Below the pieces are notes generated by a model. That model did no database searches and was not told the DNA's origin. It worked only from the letters and a program-made list of their open reading frames with translations. This document shows, in pieces, positions 47,309 to 56,285 of a stretch of 64,000 nucleotides of DNA (positions are counted from its first letter, which is position 1; the number at the start of each line of letters is the position of its first letter). Source of the stretch: Ruminococcus sp. GTDB taxonomy: Bacteria; Bacillota; Clostridia; Oscillospirales; Acutalibacteraceae. A program made the position numbers and the translations under genes. The stretch lies in contig JALELS010000014.1 of assembly GCA_022768065.1 (NCBI GenBank), positions 104,448 to 168,447 on the forward strand, written 5' to 3'.

Positions 47309-47788
47309 TTATGCACCAACGTAAGCTACGGTGTAAGTCATAGTGCCTACATACTCAGCTATGGGAGCGTTGAAGTCAGCGATTGTAACGGTTGTTGCAG
47401 ACTTAACAGCGTCGTTAAGCTCGTGATATTCAGCGAGTTCGCCGTTTGCTACGGTGAAGGTGAGGAACTTATCTGTGCCGGCATTGGTCATTTTGCCTGC
47501 GTCGTTAGCTGCAGCGGTAACTGTAAGCTTAGCGCCGAGTTTAAGCTGAGAATCAACGGTGTAAGAAGCGTCCTGAGCTGTGGTGTCATTCCAAGCAACT
47601 ACGATTTCTGCAGGAATGGTAACGGTGTATGTTTCGGGATCCTGATCGTCCTTATCGGTTGTCTTTGTCTTAACCTGAACATCAGCGGTCTTGGGGTCTG
47701 AATCCTTTGTTATGGTTGCTGCGAATGAGGGAACAGCTATGGCTGCTATCATCATAACAGCAAGAAGAATAGATACTATCTTTTTCAT
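47309..47788 (-). CDS. Small secreted beta-rich protein, paralog 7 of tandem array
   Basis: Signal peptide ...PSFAA; YTVTIPAEIVVAWNDTT...APIAEYVGTMTYTVAYVGA. Confidence 0.85.
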   Translation of the reverse strand: MKKIVSILLAVMMIAAIAVPSFAATITKDSDPKTADVQVKTKTTDKDDQDPETYTVTIPAEIVVAWNDTTAQDASYTVDSQLKLGAKLTVTAAANDAGKMTNAGTDKFLTFTVANGELAEYHELNDAVKSATTVTIADFNAPIAEYVGTMTYTVAYVGA

Positions 47789-47831
47789 AATTGTAACTCC
47801 TTAATATACTTACTGTTTAATGTTAAATAAA

Positions 47832-48311
47832 TTATTTGTCAACTACTGCTGCTGTGAAGGTAACGGTAGCATCGCTGTAATCGGTGATGGTAGCGTTCCA
47901 AGCTGCTGCTGCAACGTCAACATTGATGGTGTAATCCTGGTCAACTACCTCGGCAGCAGTCTTAACAGAAGTGTCGCCGCTGAAGGTGTAAGGAATGGTA
48001 TAGCCGTTATCGGTAGCGGGTTTCATTTTGCCGTCGGCAGAAGCAACCGAAACGGAAAGGCGTTTGTCAGTCTTGAGAGTTGACTTAACGTTGTAAGTGA
48101 AAGCTGTGGTCGTAGCGCCCCATTTAACGCTCATTTCAGCAGGATATTCTACTGTGAAATAGCCGTCTGCGGGAACATTTGTTGTATCGGTCTTAACGGT
48201 TGCAGTACCTTTGCCGTCCGCTGTATCCTGAGTGATTGTAGCTGCAAAGGACGGAACGGAAACTGCTGCGAGCATAGCTGCCGCAAGAACTATTGAAAGT
48301 AACTTTTTCAT
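47832..48311 (-). CDS. Small secreted beta-rich protein, paralog 6 of tandem array
   Basis: MKKLLSIVLAAAMLAAVSVPSFAA; FTVEYPAEMSVKWGATTTAFTYNVKSTLK...IPYTFSGDT...YSDATVTFTAAV. Confidence 0.87.
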   Translation of the reverse strand: MKKLLSIVLAAAMLAAVSVPSFAATITQDTADGKGTATVKTDTTNVPADGYFTVEYPAEMSVKWGATTTAFTYNVKSTLKTDKRLSVSVASADGKMKPATDNGYTIPYTFSGDTSVKTAAEVVDQDYTINVDVAAAAWNATITDYSDATVTFTAAVVDK

Positions 48312-48339
48312 AATATAACTCCTTTTCCGGATTTATTGA

Positions 48340-48813
48340 TTAAGCTATCGCTTCAACCGAAGCGGTAAAGGTAAGAGTATCTTCATACTCATCAATGGAA
48401 ACAGATTCCCAATTTTCCTTAGTAATATTGACATTTACCGAATATGCACTGTCGGTAACTGTTTCGTGACCGGTTGTTATGTTTGTATCACCGGCTATGG
48501 TATAAGGAAGAAGTCTGCCGCCGCCTGTATGGAGATTTGCATTGTCCTGAACCACAGTAACGCGAAGGTTATTGCCGCTCACAAGCGTACTCGATACAGT
48601 ATAGCCGATTTCGGTACTTTCGGTGCCCCAATAAATTGTGGTTTCTGCGGGATAAGAAACGGTAAACGAACCGCTTATTCCGCTTCTGTCGGTAACTACG
48701 GAAGAGTTACCGACGCCACCGGAAGTAGACTGGTCTATTGTAGCAGCAAAAGCGGGAACCGATATAGCCAAGAGCATTGCTGCCGCAATGACTATTGAAA
48801 TAAATTTTTTCAT
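48340..48813 (-). CDS. Small secreted beta-rich protein, paralog 5 of tandem array
   Basis: FTVSYPAETTIYWGTESTEIGYTVSSTLVSGNNLRVTV...LPYTIAGDT...YEDTLTFTASVEAIA. Confidence 0.87.
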   Translation of the reverse strand: MKKFISIVIAAAMLLAISVPAFAATIDQSTSGGVGNSSVVTDRSGISGSFTVSYPAETTIYWGTESTEIGYTVSSTLVSGNNLRVTVVQDNANLHTGGGRLLPYTIAGDTNITTGHETVTDSAYSVNVNITKENWESVSIDEYEDTLTFTASVEAIA

Positions 48814-48850
48814 AATTGGTTCTCCTTGTCTTTTAAAGGGACTTCTGCTC

Positions 48851-49357
48851 TTAGATTGTAGCAGGACCTATCGAAACTGTAAGGGTAAGATTGCCCTCAT
48901 ACTCATCAACCGGAACCTTTGCCCAATCGGCTGCAGCAATATTTATTGCAGCGTTAACATCTTCACCTGCAACAACAGCAGATGCTGAAGTGTAAGCTGT
49001 GGTGCCAGCTACGCTGAAGGGAAGAGTGGCGGTGTTGCCGGATGCGTTAGCCTTGAGGTCGGTTGTGCCGGCTTCTTTTTCTACCGTAACATTGAGACGA
49101 TCGTTTGATTTAAGCTGGCATTTTACGTTGTAAGTAAAGTCAGTGCTCTCTGTGCCCCAGTAAATTGTGGTCTCTGCCGGGAAAGTTACTGTGTAAGATG
49201 TAGCCTCGGGACCGTCGGGACCGGTTTTAGTGGAAGTAATAACCTTAGCACGATCCGATGTATGGTCGCTTGTGAGAACTTTGTCTTCTGCAAAAGAAGG
49301 AATCGCCACAGCCAAGAGCATTGCTGCCGCAAGAGCTATTGAAAGTAATTTTTTCAT
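48851..49357 (-). CDS. Small secreted beta-rich protein, paralog 4 of tandem array
   Basis: STKTGPDGPEATSYTVTFPAETTIYWGTESTDFTYNVKCQLKSNDRLNVTV...YEGNLTLTVSIGPATI. Confidence 0.87.
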   Translation of the reverse strand: MKKLLSIALAAAMLLAVAIPSFAEDKVLTSDHTSDRAKVITSTKTGPDGPEATSYTVTFPAETTIYWGTESTDFTYNVKCQLKSNDRLNVTVEKEAGTTDLKANASGNTATLPFSVAGTTAYTSASAVVAGEDVNAAINIAAADWAKVPVDEYEGNLTLTVSIGPATI

Positions 49358-49378
49358 CGTGGTTATCTCCTTTTAAAA

Positions 49379-49873
49379 TCAGTCAGCGTTAACGGTGAAA
49401 GTAAGAGTATCGCTGTATTCACCGACAATAGCGTTGTTCCAAGCGTCTGCGGGAACGGTTACTTTAAGAGCAAGGTCTTTTGCGGGATTGATAACGGGGC
49501 TTGAAGCCTCAAAAGCTGTGTCGCCCGAAAGAGTGTAGCTGAGAGTTTCGTTGCTGTCTTCAGCGAGTTTCATTGAGCCTGTGCCTGCAACGGTGATTTT
49601 GAGCTTCTGACCGTATTTAAGGTGAGACTCAGCAGTAAAGCCGGTAAGGTCGGTCTCTTCGGTGCCCCAGTAAATTGTGGTGTCAGCCGGAATTGTAACG
49701 GTGTATTTAACAGCGTCGTCTTCGGGCGAATCGGGGCCTGTTTTTGTGGAAGTCTTAACAATAGCCGTACCGGTATTGTCAGTCTCCTTGGTTATGGGAT
49801 TAGCTGCGAATGAGGGAACCGAAACTGCTGCGAGCATAGCCGCTGCAAGTGCAATTGAAATAAGTTTTTTCAT
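49379..49873 (-). CDS. Small secreted beta-rich protein, paralog 3 of tandem array
   Basis: STKTGPDSPEDDAVKYTVTIPADTTIYWGTEETDL...LSYTLSGDTAFEASSPVI...YSDTLTFTVNAD. Confidence 0.88.
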   Translation of the reverse strand: MKKLISIALAAAMLAAVSVPSFAANPITKETDNTGTAIVKTSTKTGPDSPEDDAVKYTVTIPADTTIYWGTEETDLTGFTAESHLKYGQKLKITVAGTGSMKLAEDSNETLSYTLSGDTAFEASSPVINPAKDLALKVTVPADAWNNAIVGEYSDTLTFTVNAD

Positions 49874-49896
49874 TGTAATTGTCTCCTTTTCAAAAA

Positions 49897-50406
49897 TTAA
49901 ACTTCAGCGGTGAAGGTAAGAGTGTCGTCGTAAACATCAACAACAGCCTTGTTCCAGTCTTCGCTGTTTATTGTAACCTTGAGGTTCTTGTCAACAGCCG
50001 GAGCTTCCTTGCTGCCGTAAATAACGGGGCTTGAAGCTTTGAATGCCGTGTCACCTGAAAGAGTATAGGGAAGAGTGTAAACTTCGCCTTTGGCGGCATC
50101 GGTCTTCATAGAGCCTGTGCCTGCTACGGTAACTTTGAGTGCCTGACCTCTCTTGAGGTGAGACTCAACAGAGTAAACGAGGTTTGTCTCTTCGGTGCCC
50201 CAGTAAATTTCTGTGTCGGCAGGAATTGTAACGGTGTATTTAACAGCATCATCCTCAGGCGAATCGGGGCCTGTTTTTGTAGATGTCTTAATTATGGTTG
50301 TGCCGGACTGTTCTGTATTTTTGGTTATGGGGTTAGCCGCAAATGCAGGAACCGAAACCGCTGCGAGCATAGCCGCTGCAAGTGCGATTGAAATAAGCTT
50401 TTTCAT
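49897..50406 (-). CDS. Small secreted beta-rich protein, paralog 2 of tandem array
   Basis: STKTGPDSPEDDAVKYTVTIPADTEIYWGTEETNL...LPYTLSGDTAFKASSPVI...YDDTLTFTAEV. Confidence 0.88.
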   Translation of the reverse strand: MKKLISIALAAAMLAAVSVPAFAANPITKNTEQSGTTIIKTSTKTGPDSPEDDAVKYTVTIPADTEIYWGTEETNLVYSVESHLKRGQALKVTVAGTGSMKTDAAKGEVYTLPYTLSGDTAFKASSPVIYGSKEAPAVDKNLKVTINSEDWNKAVVDVYDDTLTFTAEV

Positions 50407-50428
50407 AATTTTATCTCCTTATAAATTA

Positions 50429-50908
50429 TTACGCGTTGGTATATTCTGCCGTAAAGGTAAGAACATCGGTGTGCTCACCCGAAGCGGCTTTTTGCCATTC
50501 AGCCTCTGTGATGTTAACGGAGAGGTCATAAGACTTCATATAATCGCCCGGTAAAAACGCCATTTGCTCTGCGCCTGTAAGCGTGTAGGCGATAGTCTTT
50601 GAGCTGTCCAAAGTGTTGACAAGCTTTGAGCCGTTGAGCGACGAAACAGCCACCTTAACGGTCTTGCCGGGAGACAGCCACATTTTAGTTGCCGTAACCT
50701 TACCTATTGCGTAAGAAGTAGCTTCCCACGGTATTTCGGTATCGGCAGGAATTGTAAGCTCATACTCATCCTGTTTGCCCTCGCCGGTAGAAATCTTTAC
50801 GGAGCCTACGGGGTTCTCTTTGTTCAGCGTAGCCGGAGCCGCGAAAGACGGAACAGTCACGAGCGACAATAAAAGCACTGAGAGCAAAACTGATAATGTT
50901 TTCTTCAT
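50429..50908 (-). CDS. Small secreted beta-rich protein, paralog 1 of tandem array (most diverged)
   Basis: YELTIPADTEIPWEATSYAIGKVTATKMWLSPGKTVKVAV...IAYTLTGAEQM...HTDVLTFTAEYTNA. Confidence 0.85.
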   Translation of the reverse strand: MKKTLSVLLSVLLLSLVTVPSFAAPATLNKENPVGSVKISTGEGKQDEYELTIPADTEIPWEATSYAIGKVTATKMWLSPGKTVKVAVSSLNGSKLVNTLDSSKTIAYTLTGAEQMAFLPGDYMKSYDLSVNITEAEWQKAASGEHTDVLTFTAEYTNA

Positions 50909-50952
50909 AGAACCACCTCCTTATGGTCTTGATAAAGCATTTAATTTGTTAA

Positions 50953-53900
50953 TTAACCTTTAGTGTAATCTACGGTATAAGTAAGTGTAGTCGAATACTC
51001 GGCTATCGGAGCGTCCGTCCAACCGGAAATCGTCAATGACGGTTTTTGAGCAGGAAGCGCTCCCTCATTTTTACCTGTAAATTCTGTGGAAGTAAAGTTC
51101 TGTGAAGTATACGGAAGAGCGTATGTCGATGTTGCTGCATTGGTAAGAGTGTCATTTGCGACAGAAGCGCTGCGTGCTACGGAAACACCAATCTTGCTGC
51201 CCGAATCAAGTGAAGACGTAACCTTATAGGAAACATCAACGGCTTCCGTCTCGCCCCAAGGAACATCTATTTCCGCAGGAATTGTAACCTCAAAGAAGTC
51301 GTCTGCGGCAAAATGAATATTGATAGTTTTTCTGACAGGCTCGTTTGTTGTCTTGTCAACAGCAACCTCACCGGTAGCATTATCGATAAGCTCTATTGTA
51401 ATAACATCTTCACTCGTTACGGTAACGCCCGTGACGGTAAACGTAAAGTTTATTGCCTTGGGAGCTGCCGCCGAAGCGGTATTGTTTTCGATGTCCGCGG
51501 TTGTAGGAGAGTCTTTAAGAGCGCTTGCGTTTTCGGTCTTGTCAATTACGCCCGTCATAGCGACCGCATAATCGTGAACACCGTTCGCAGCGTCTTTAAG
51601 ACCGCCGTTCTGTGAAGTTACACGAAGTGTGTAATTTCCGTCCGGATAATCAACCGCATTGAGAAGATTAAATGTTGCGGTTCCTGTCGGAGCGTCTTTG
51701 TTGAGAGCGATGCTGTCTTTGTCTACTTCCGAAGAGAAGTGTGCAAAGAGACGAAGGGTATCGTTGATACCGTGGAGAGCTTCGTTCTCTGAAGAGCCGA
51801 CAGCGTTACCGTCGTTAAGCTCCTGAATATTATGGAAGCAGTTTATTAATGAATTGTATTCGTCAACCGCTTCGGTTATGGCGTCAAGGTCCTGAATACC
51901 GTTGCTGTCCATAGCACTCTTAACGGTGTTATAAAGAGCCGTGTATTTTTCTTCAAGACGAACAACGCCGCCTTTAACTGTCTTACCGGTGAAGTCATCG
52001 GTGTAAGTCTGAACATTGGCAAGTGCCTTCGGAACAGCGACTGCCGCTCTGCCGTAGCTTGTGTAAGCTGCGGGAAGAGAGCCGTCCTTGTTTCTGAGAA
52101 GAACCTTTGCATAATAATCAAGATCGGAGTATGAGGAGTTGTAGTCTTTAAGAGCGTCTAATGAAAGTTCATTATTCGCGTCCTTAGTAGGTACGAGTTT
52201 CAACTCTTCCGTAAGGTCGGTCTCGGTTCCTTTTACGGAATACATAGCGAGCAGCTTATCGCGAAGTCCGCTGAGACCTATTATATCGGAGCCCGAATCA
52301 CTCTTAAAGCCGTTACTGTATTCCTCAAGAAGTCTCAAGCGTTTTGCAGCCTTATAAGCATTTTCAAGCTTTTGGGCGTCCTCGGTGCCGAGTGCCGTGA
52401 GAGCTTCGTCGGTATAACGCTTATAGGATTTTTCGTACATATCTATTACTTCTTGTACTCCCTCGGCGGTGAGGCCGTAAGCGTCATAGTTTATAACAGC
52501 CTTTGTGCTGTCGTTCGGGTCGGTAATAAATCCGGGATACGGAAGGTCGTAATCGCCTGTTATCGAAGCTCCGGTCGCCTTAGAGGAAAGTGCCTCGATT
52601 TTGGTTTTAAGATCTGCCGGGATTATCTCGGCGTTATCAACGTCTTGCTCGATACCGTTGTTTATGTTCTGGTATTTAACAAGTACATTGTAAGCTCTTG
52701 TAACGGATTTGAGGCCCTTCTGATAATCGGTGAGCTTTGCATAAAGAGCAAGTGCAGCGTTTATCTTTTCGGTACGGGTATTTTTCTTGTACATATCAAT
52801 ATCCGATACCGCAGCTTCAAACTGAGCCGCCGTAAGAGACTTAACCTGCAGGAATTCATCAAATCCGGCGTCGGTTCTGCTGTTAACCTTGTCGCCGTAA
52901 TACGAACCCTGAGCATAGGTAAAGCCGATAGAGTCTATCGTGAAGGACTTACCGTCCATATTCTTGGCGGAAGCCTCCGAAACGGGAGCTACACCTATGG
53001 ATACACGGAAGATGTTGTTAAGTGCTTCGGCTTTTTCATCAAGACGATAGTTTGAAGATGCCGAAAGACCCTGAACACCTCTTCTGAACTGGAAGAGCGG
53101 TATCATGATATAACCCTTATAATTGTTGATGGTCATATCAACATTGCCGTCGCCGTTTGTATCTATACCGTATTCCGATGTATAGTTGTAAATTCTTCTT
53201 GCGCCCTCATTCTGAGCCGTGCACTTCGCCCACTCACCCGTAGTCGGGTTAATGATATAGAAGTAAGCGTTGTCAACGTCGCTGCCGGCGTCAAGCGTAT
53301 AGTCCTCGGCAGCACCGTCATAATAAGAACTGATGTTGAATGCCATGCTGAAGTCGGAAATCTGAGAGAAGTCCGCATAGAAGACAAGAGCCAAACGGTC
53401 TGTCTCGTTTACCTTATCGGACTTATTATAAGTATGAGCAAAATCACCGAGGCTTTCGGAAGACATATTGTTTGTGTTTCGTAAAGTCTCGTAAGTGTTT
53501 GCGTCGGTAAGGTTTTTGGTAACGCTTAAACCGTTGTACCAGCCTTTTTTACTCTCATAGTACTGGCTGTCAATCTTAACGGTAGCACCCTTAGAACCCT
53601 GAGCACCGCCGTTTGTAACGGTTGCCCATGCGGCGTTTTGTCTATACTCGGTAATACCGTTTCTCTGCGGGTCGTTACCGAGAGCACCCGACGGTATAAC
53701 CGTAGGCGTAGCAAGGTCTGTGCTGTGTGCGGAAATTGCCGCAAACGGAACCGTGTACGTCATAAATCCCTTTGTATAGTAGTAGTCGGAGCCGACCGTA
53801 CCTACACTCTTTGAGTTTTCAAACTGCCAAGCACGAGTGCCTGTTTTTAAATTATCAAAAGTAGCAAAGGGAATATACTTATTATTGGTAAGGCTCTGAC

Positions 53901-56238
53901 CTACAACGACCGAGTTATTCGCAAGTTCATTTTCCATATATTCAAAGTACTTGAGAATTTTTTCCTCTTCGGCTCTGCCGAGCATAGTAAGCTGACCTAA
54001 ATTAAGCTTTACATACATATTATATATACGCTTAATCTCTGCCTTTACTTCGTCGCTTACGGAAAGAGTTGTCTCATCGAAGTCGGGGAGCTTTTCAATG
54101 GATTTTGCGAGTGTCGGAATAATATCCTCTGCACCTGAGTTTTCCGAACCGTAAGTACCTGCATCCTGACAATCCTTTTTGGCGTCTTTAAACTTCTGCC
54201 ACGCCTCGGACATACCGAGCTCTGCGGCTTTAGCGTCAAGCTTGTCGTCATCAAGGAATGAAGCGTCTACAGTACCGCTGTTGGCGGCGTTATATTCTTT
54301 AACCGCCTTTTTATAACCTGCAATAAGATCCTCGATATATTTTACTGCGCGGAAGTCACCCCAGTCGGGGCTTTCAATGTACTTATCGCAAGCGTTAAAT
54401 ATAGCGCGCGGAATCTCATTTTCCTGGTCATAATAGTTTTTAACGGGTGAACCTGTGTTTGCGGTTCCGTTAATAGTATTGCTGCTGTACTCTTTACCGT
54501 CGGTACGATAGAAAAGTACGTTATCGAAGAATATGGATTTGCCGACGCTGCCGTCACGTGTTTCGAGAGTTGTCGAAGCCGTGTCATATGTGCAGCCCGT
54601 AAACTTAAAGCCGGCGGACATAAGGTCCTCAATAGCTTTGTAGCCGTTCTCACGGTTTACTACCGGATCTTCGCCTGTGCCGATTTTAGTCTTGTCGATA
54701 TATGCTCTTCTGGGAGTATCGGCTGTTGTTTTGCTGCCGTCCGAAGTAACAATACACGGAGCGAGCATCATACCGCCGTCAATATAATAACGACTTGTCA
54801 AACCTGATCTGTTAACGGTAAAGCCGTAATGCCTTACAAGCAAAGCATTTGATATTGAAGTTCCGGCAGGGTCAACAACTACCGACTGAGACAGCTTAAT
54901 TGTATCTTTGTAATAGCCGTCTGCTCTGTCTGCAGTACCTTGGTAACCGTATATGGGTTTTCCGTTATACTTCGGTTTGCTGACACCAAACTCGGTGTTT
55001 GAATCGGTAACAACAGAGTCGGTTTCGGAGCACATAAACTGAAGCGGTATACGGACATAGCCCTTGAAGTGGTCAAGGTCAACAGTACCGTCGTTAAGCA
55101 TAACCTTTTTCCAACTGCCGTCCTCCTGCTGCAGGAATATATAGGGGTCTTCACCCGTATAGCCTGCTTTGGTGGTACCGACCGTAGAATAGATTATGTC
55201 GCCGTATCTGTCGTATGCGTTTTTATTGCCATAGTCGTTATCGTAGTCCTGAACGAACCACTTATCGTTTGAACGAAGTCGGAACGAAAGACCGGTTACG
55301 CTGACCTGCGAAAAGTCGAGCCAATACCAAATCTCGGTAGCACCCGACGTGTCCCAAGTCTGACGGCTCCACGCGGTATCAAATGTCTGCGGATTGTCCG
55401 GCGTTACAGCCGACTCGATGCGCAAACGATAACCCTTTGTATCAACAGCACCGGCTGTCGGTGAATCCGCACCGACCTGAACCGTAGCACCGCCGTAAGA
55501 AAGATGTCCTCCCGACTGCATAAAGTCGAGCGAGCCTGTAGAACCGCGGGTATTATTATCGCTGTCCGTTCTTTCGCTTGTGCCGTAGTTCGAATAAGTA
55601 CCGTGACCGTCGCCCGAAGTGGCTCTGCCCTCAAACGTAAGAACCTCACGTGCGGCAAGCTCATTGTTTGTAACGGGAGCGTATGCGTCCTTATCATAGA
55701 CGTATACGGGAATATCCGAAACAAACGCGTTGAGAGTTTCAGAGAACCAACCCTCGCTGTCATATGCCGTTACCGACACATTGTAGCGGTGATTTTCCAA
55801 AAGCTTTCCGCCGCTTTCGTCGTAGCCGCTGAGGCCCTCGCCTATTCGTTTTTCGATTGCCTTACTGATTTCGTCTGCCGTAATCTCAGCCGTGTACGGT
55901 GCAGTACCGGTGGGACTAACCATCTTACGCAGCAAAATCGTGCTTGTGTGAACTTCGGTATATGTACCGAGATCAACAAGCTCTAACATATACCCTGACA
56001 CACTCTTGGCTGTTTTGCGGTTGCTTACTTTGGCTGCGGGGAAGCTGACCGTAATTCCGCCGTCATCGCCTAATACTGCCGATAAATCACTCTTGTCGTC
56101 TTCTGCAAAAGTGGGTACCGGATCATATGTGCCGGGGTCCTTTGCCAAGACAAGCGGCAACGATGTGACCAAAAGCACTACGCAAAGCAGCACAGCAGTT
56201 ATGCTTTTTCCGATTTTAATCTTTGAATTTTTTTGCAT
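50953..56238 (-). CDS. ~1760-aa secreted protein with duplicated beta-sandwich-like domains and a C-terminal domain related to the adjacent small secreted proteins
   Basis: Signal peptide; two DFSQ(V/I)S...GYxxIPLxF regions; helical linkers; C-term FEVTIPAEIDVPWGETEAVDVSYKVTSSL...APIAEYSTTLTYTVDYTKG. Confidence 0.85.
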   Translation of the reverse strand: MQKNSKIKIGKSITAVLLCVVLLVTSLPLVLAKDPGTYDPVPTFAEDDKSDLSAVLGDDGGITVSFPAAKVSNRKTAKSVSGYMLELVDLGTYTEVHTSTILLRKMVSPTGTAPYTAEITADEISKAIEKRIGEGLSGYDESGGKLLENHRYNVSVTAYDSEGWFSETLNAFVSDIPVYVYDKDAYAPVTNNELAAREVLTFEGRATSGDGHGTYSNYGTSERTDSDNNTRGSTGSLDFMQSGGHLSYGGATVQVGADSPTAGAVDTKGYRLRIESAVTPDNPQTFDTAWSRQTWDTSGATEIWYWLDFSQVSVTGLSFRLRSNDKWFVQDYDNDYGNKNAYDRYGDIIYSTVGTTKAGYTGEDPYIFLQQEDGSWKKVMLNDGTVDLDHFKGYVRIPLQFMCSETDSVVTDSNTEFGVSKPKYNGKPIYGYQGTADRADGYYKDTIKLSQSVVVDPAGTSISNALLVRHYGFTVNRSGLTSRYYIDGGMMLAPCIVTSDGSKTTADTPRRAYIDKTKIGTGEDPVVNRENGYKAIEDLMSAGFKFTGCTYDTASTTLETRDGSVGKSIFFDNVLFYRTDGKEYSSNTINGTANTGSPVKNYYDQENEIPRAIFNACDKYIESPDWGDFRAVKYIEDLIAGYKKAVKEYNAANSGTVDASFLDDDKLDAKAAELGMSEAWQKFKDAKKDCQDAGTYGSENSGAEDIIPTLAKSIEKLPDFDETTLSVSDEVKAEIKRIYNMYVKLNLGQLTMLGRAEEEKILKYFEYMENELANNSVVVGQSLTNNKYIPFATFDNLKTGTRAWQFENSKSVGTVGSDYYYTKGFMTYTVPFAAISAHSTDLATPTVIPSGALGNDPQRNGITEYRQNAAWATVTNGGAQGSKGATVKIDSQYYESKKGWYNGLSVTKNLTDANTYETLRNTNNMSSESLGDFAHTYNKSDKVNETDRLALVFYADFSQISDFSMAFNISSYYDGAAEDYTLDAGSDVDNAYFYIINPTTGEWAKCTAQNEGARRIYNYTSEYGIDTNGDGNVDMTINNYKGYIMIPLFQFRRGVQGLSASSNYRLDEKAEALNNIFRVSIGVAPVSEASAKNMDGKSFTIDSIGFTYAQGSYYGDKVNSRTDAGFDEFLQVKSLTAAQFEAAVSDIDMYKKNTRTEKINAALALYAKLTDYQKGLKSVTRAYNVLVKYQNINNGIEQDVDNAEIIPADLKTKIEALSSKATGASITGDYDLPYPGFITDPNDSTKAVINYDAYGLTAEGVQEVIDMYEKSYKRYTDEALTALGTEDAQKLENAYKAAKRLRLLEEYSNGFKSDSGSDIIGLSGLRDKLLAMYSVKGTETDLTEELKLVPTKDANNELSLDALKDYNSSYSDLDYYAKVLLRNKDGSLPAAYTSYGRAAVAVPKALANVQTYTDDFTGKTVKGGVVRLEEKYTALYNTVKSAMDSNGIQDLDAITEAVDEYNSLINCFHNIQELNDGNAVGSSENEALHGINDTLRLFAHFSSEVDKDSIALNKDAPTGTATFNLLNAVDYPDGNYTLRVTSQNGGLKDAANGVHDYAVAMTGVIDKTENASALKDSPTTADIENNTASAAAPKAINFTFTVTGVTVTSEDVITIELIDNATGEVAVDKTTNEPVRKTINIHFAADDFFEVTIPAEIDVPWGETEAVDVSYKVTSSLDSGSKIGVSVARSASVANDTLTNAATSTYALPYTSQNFTSTEFTGKNEGALPAQKPSLTISGWTDAPIAEYSTTLTYTVDYTKG

Positions 56239-56285
56239 AAACTGCAACTCCTTTCCTCAAAATCTGTATTTTGAAATATAGTTTC

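Noticed and set aside
52372-53055. 227-aa + strand ORF
   Set aside because: Antisense to the 1764-aa secreted protein, with no homology-like features
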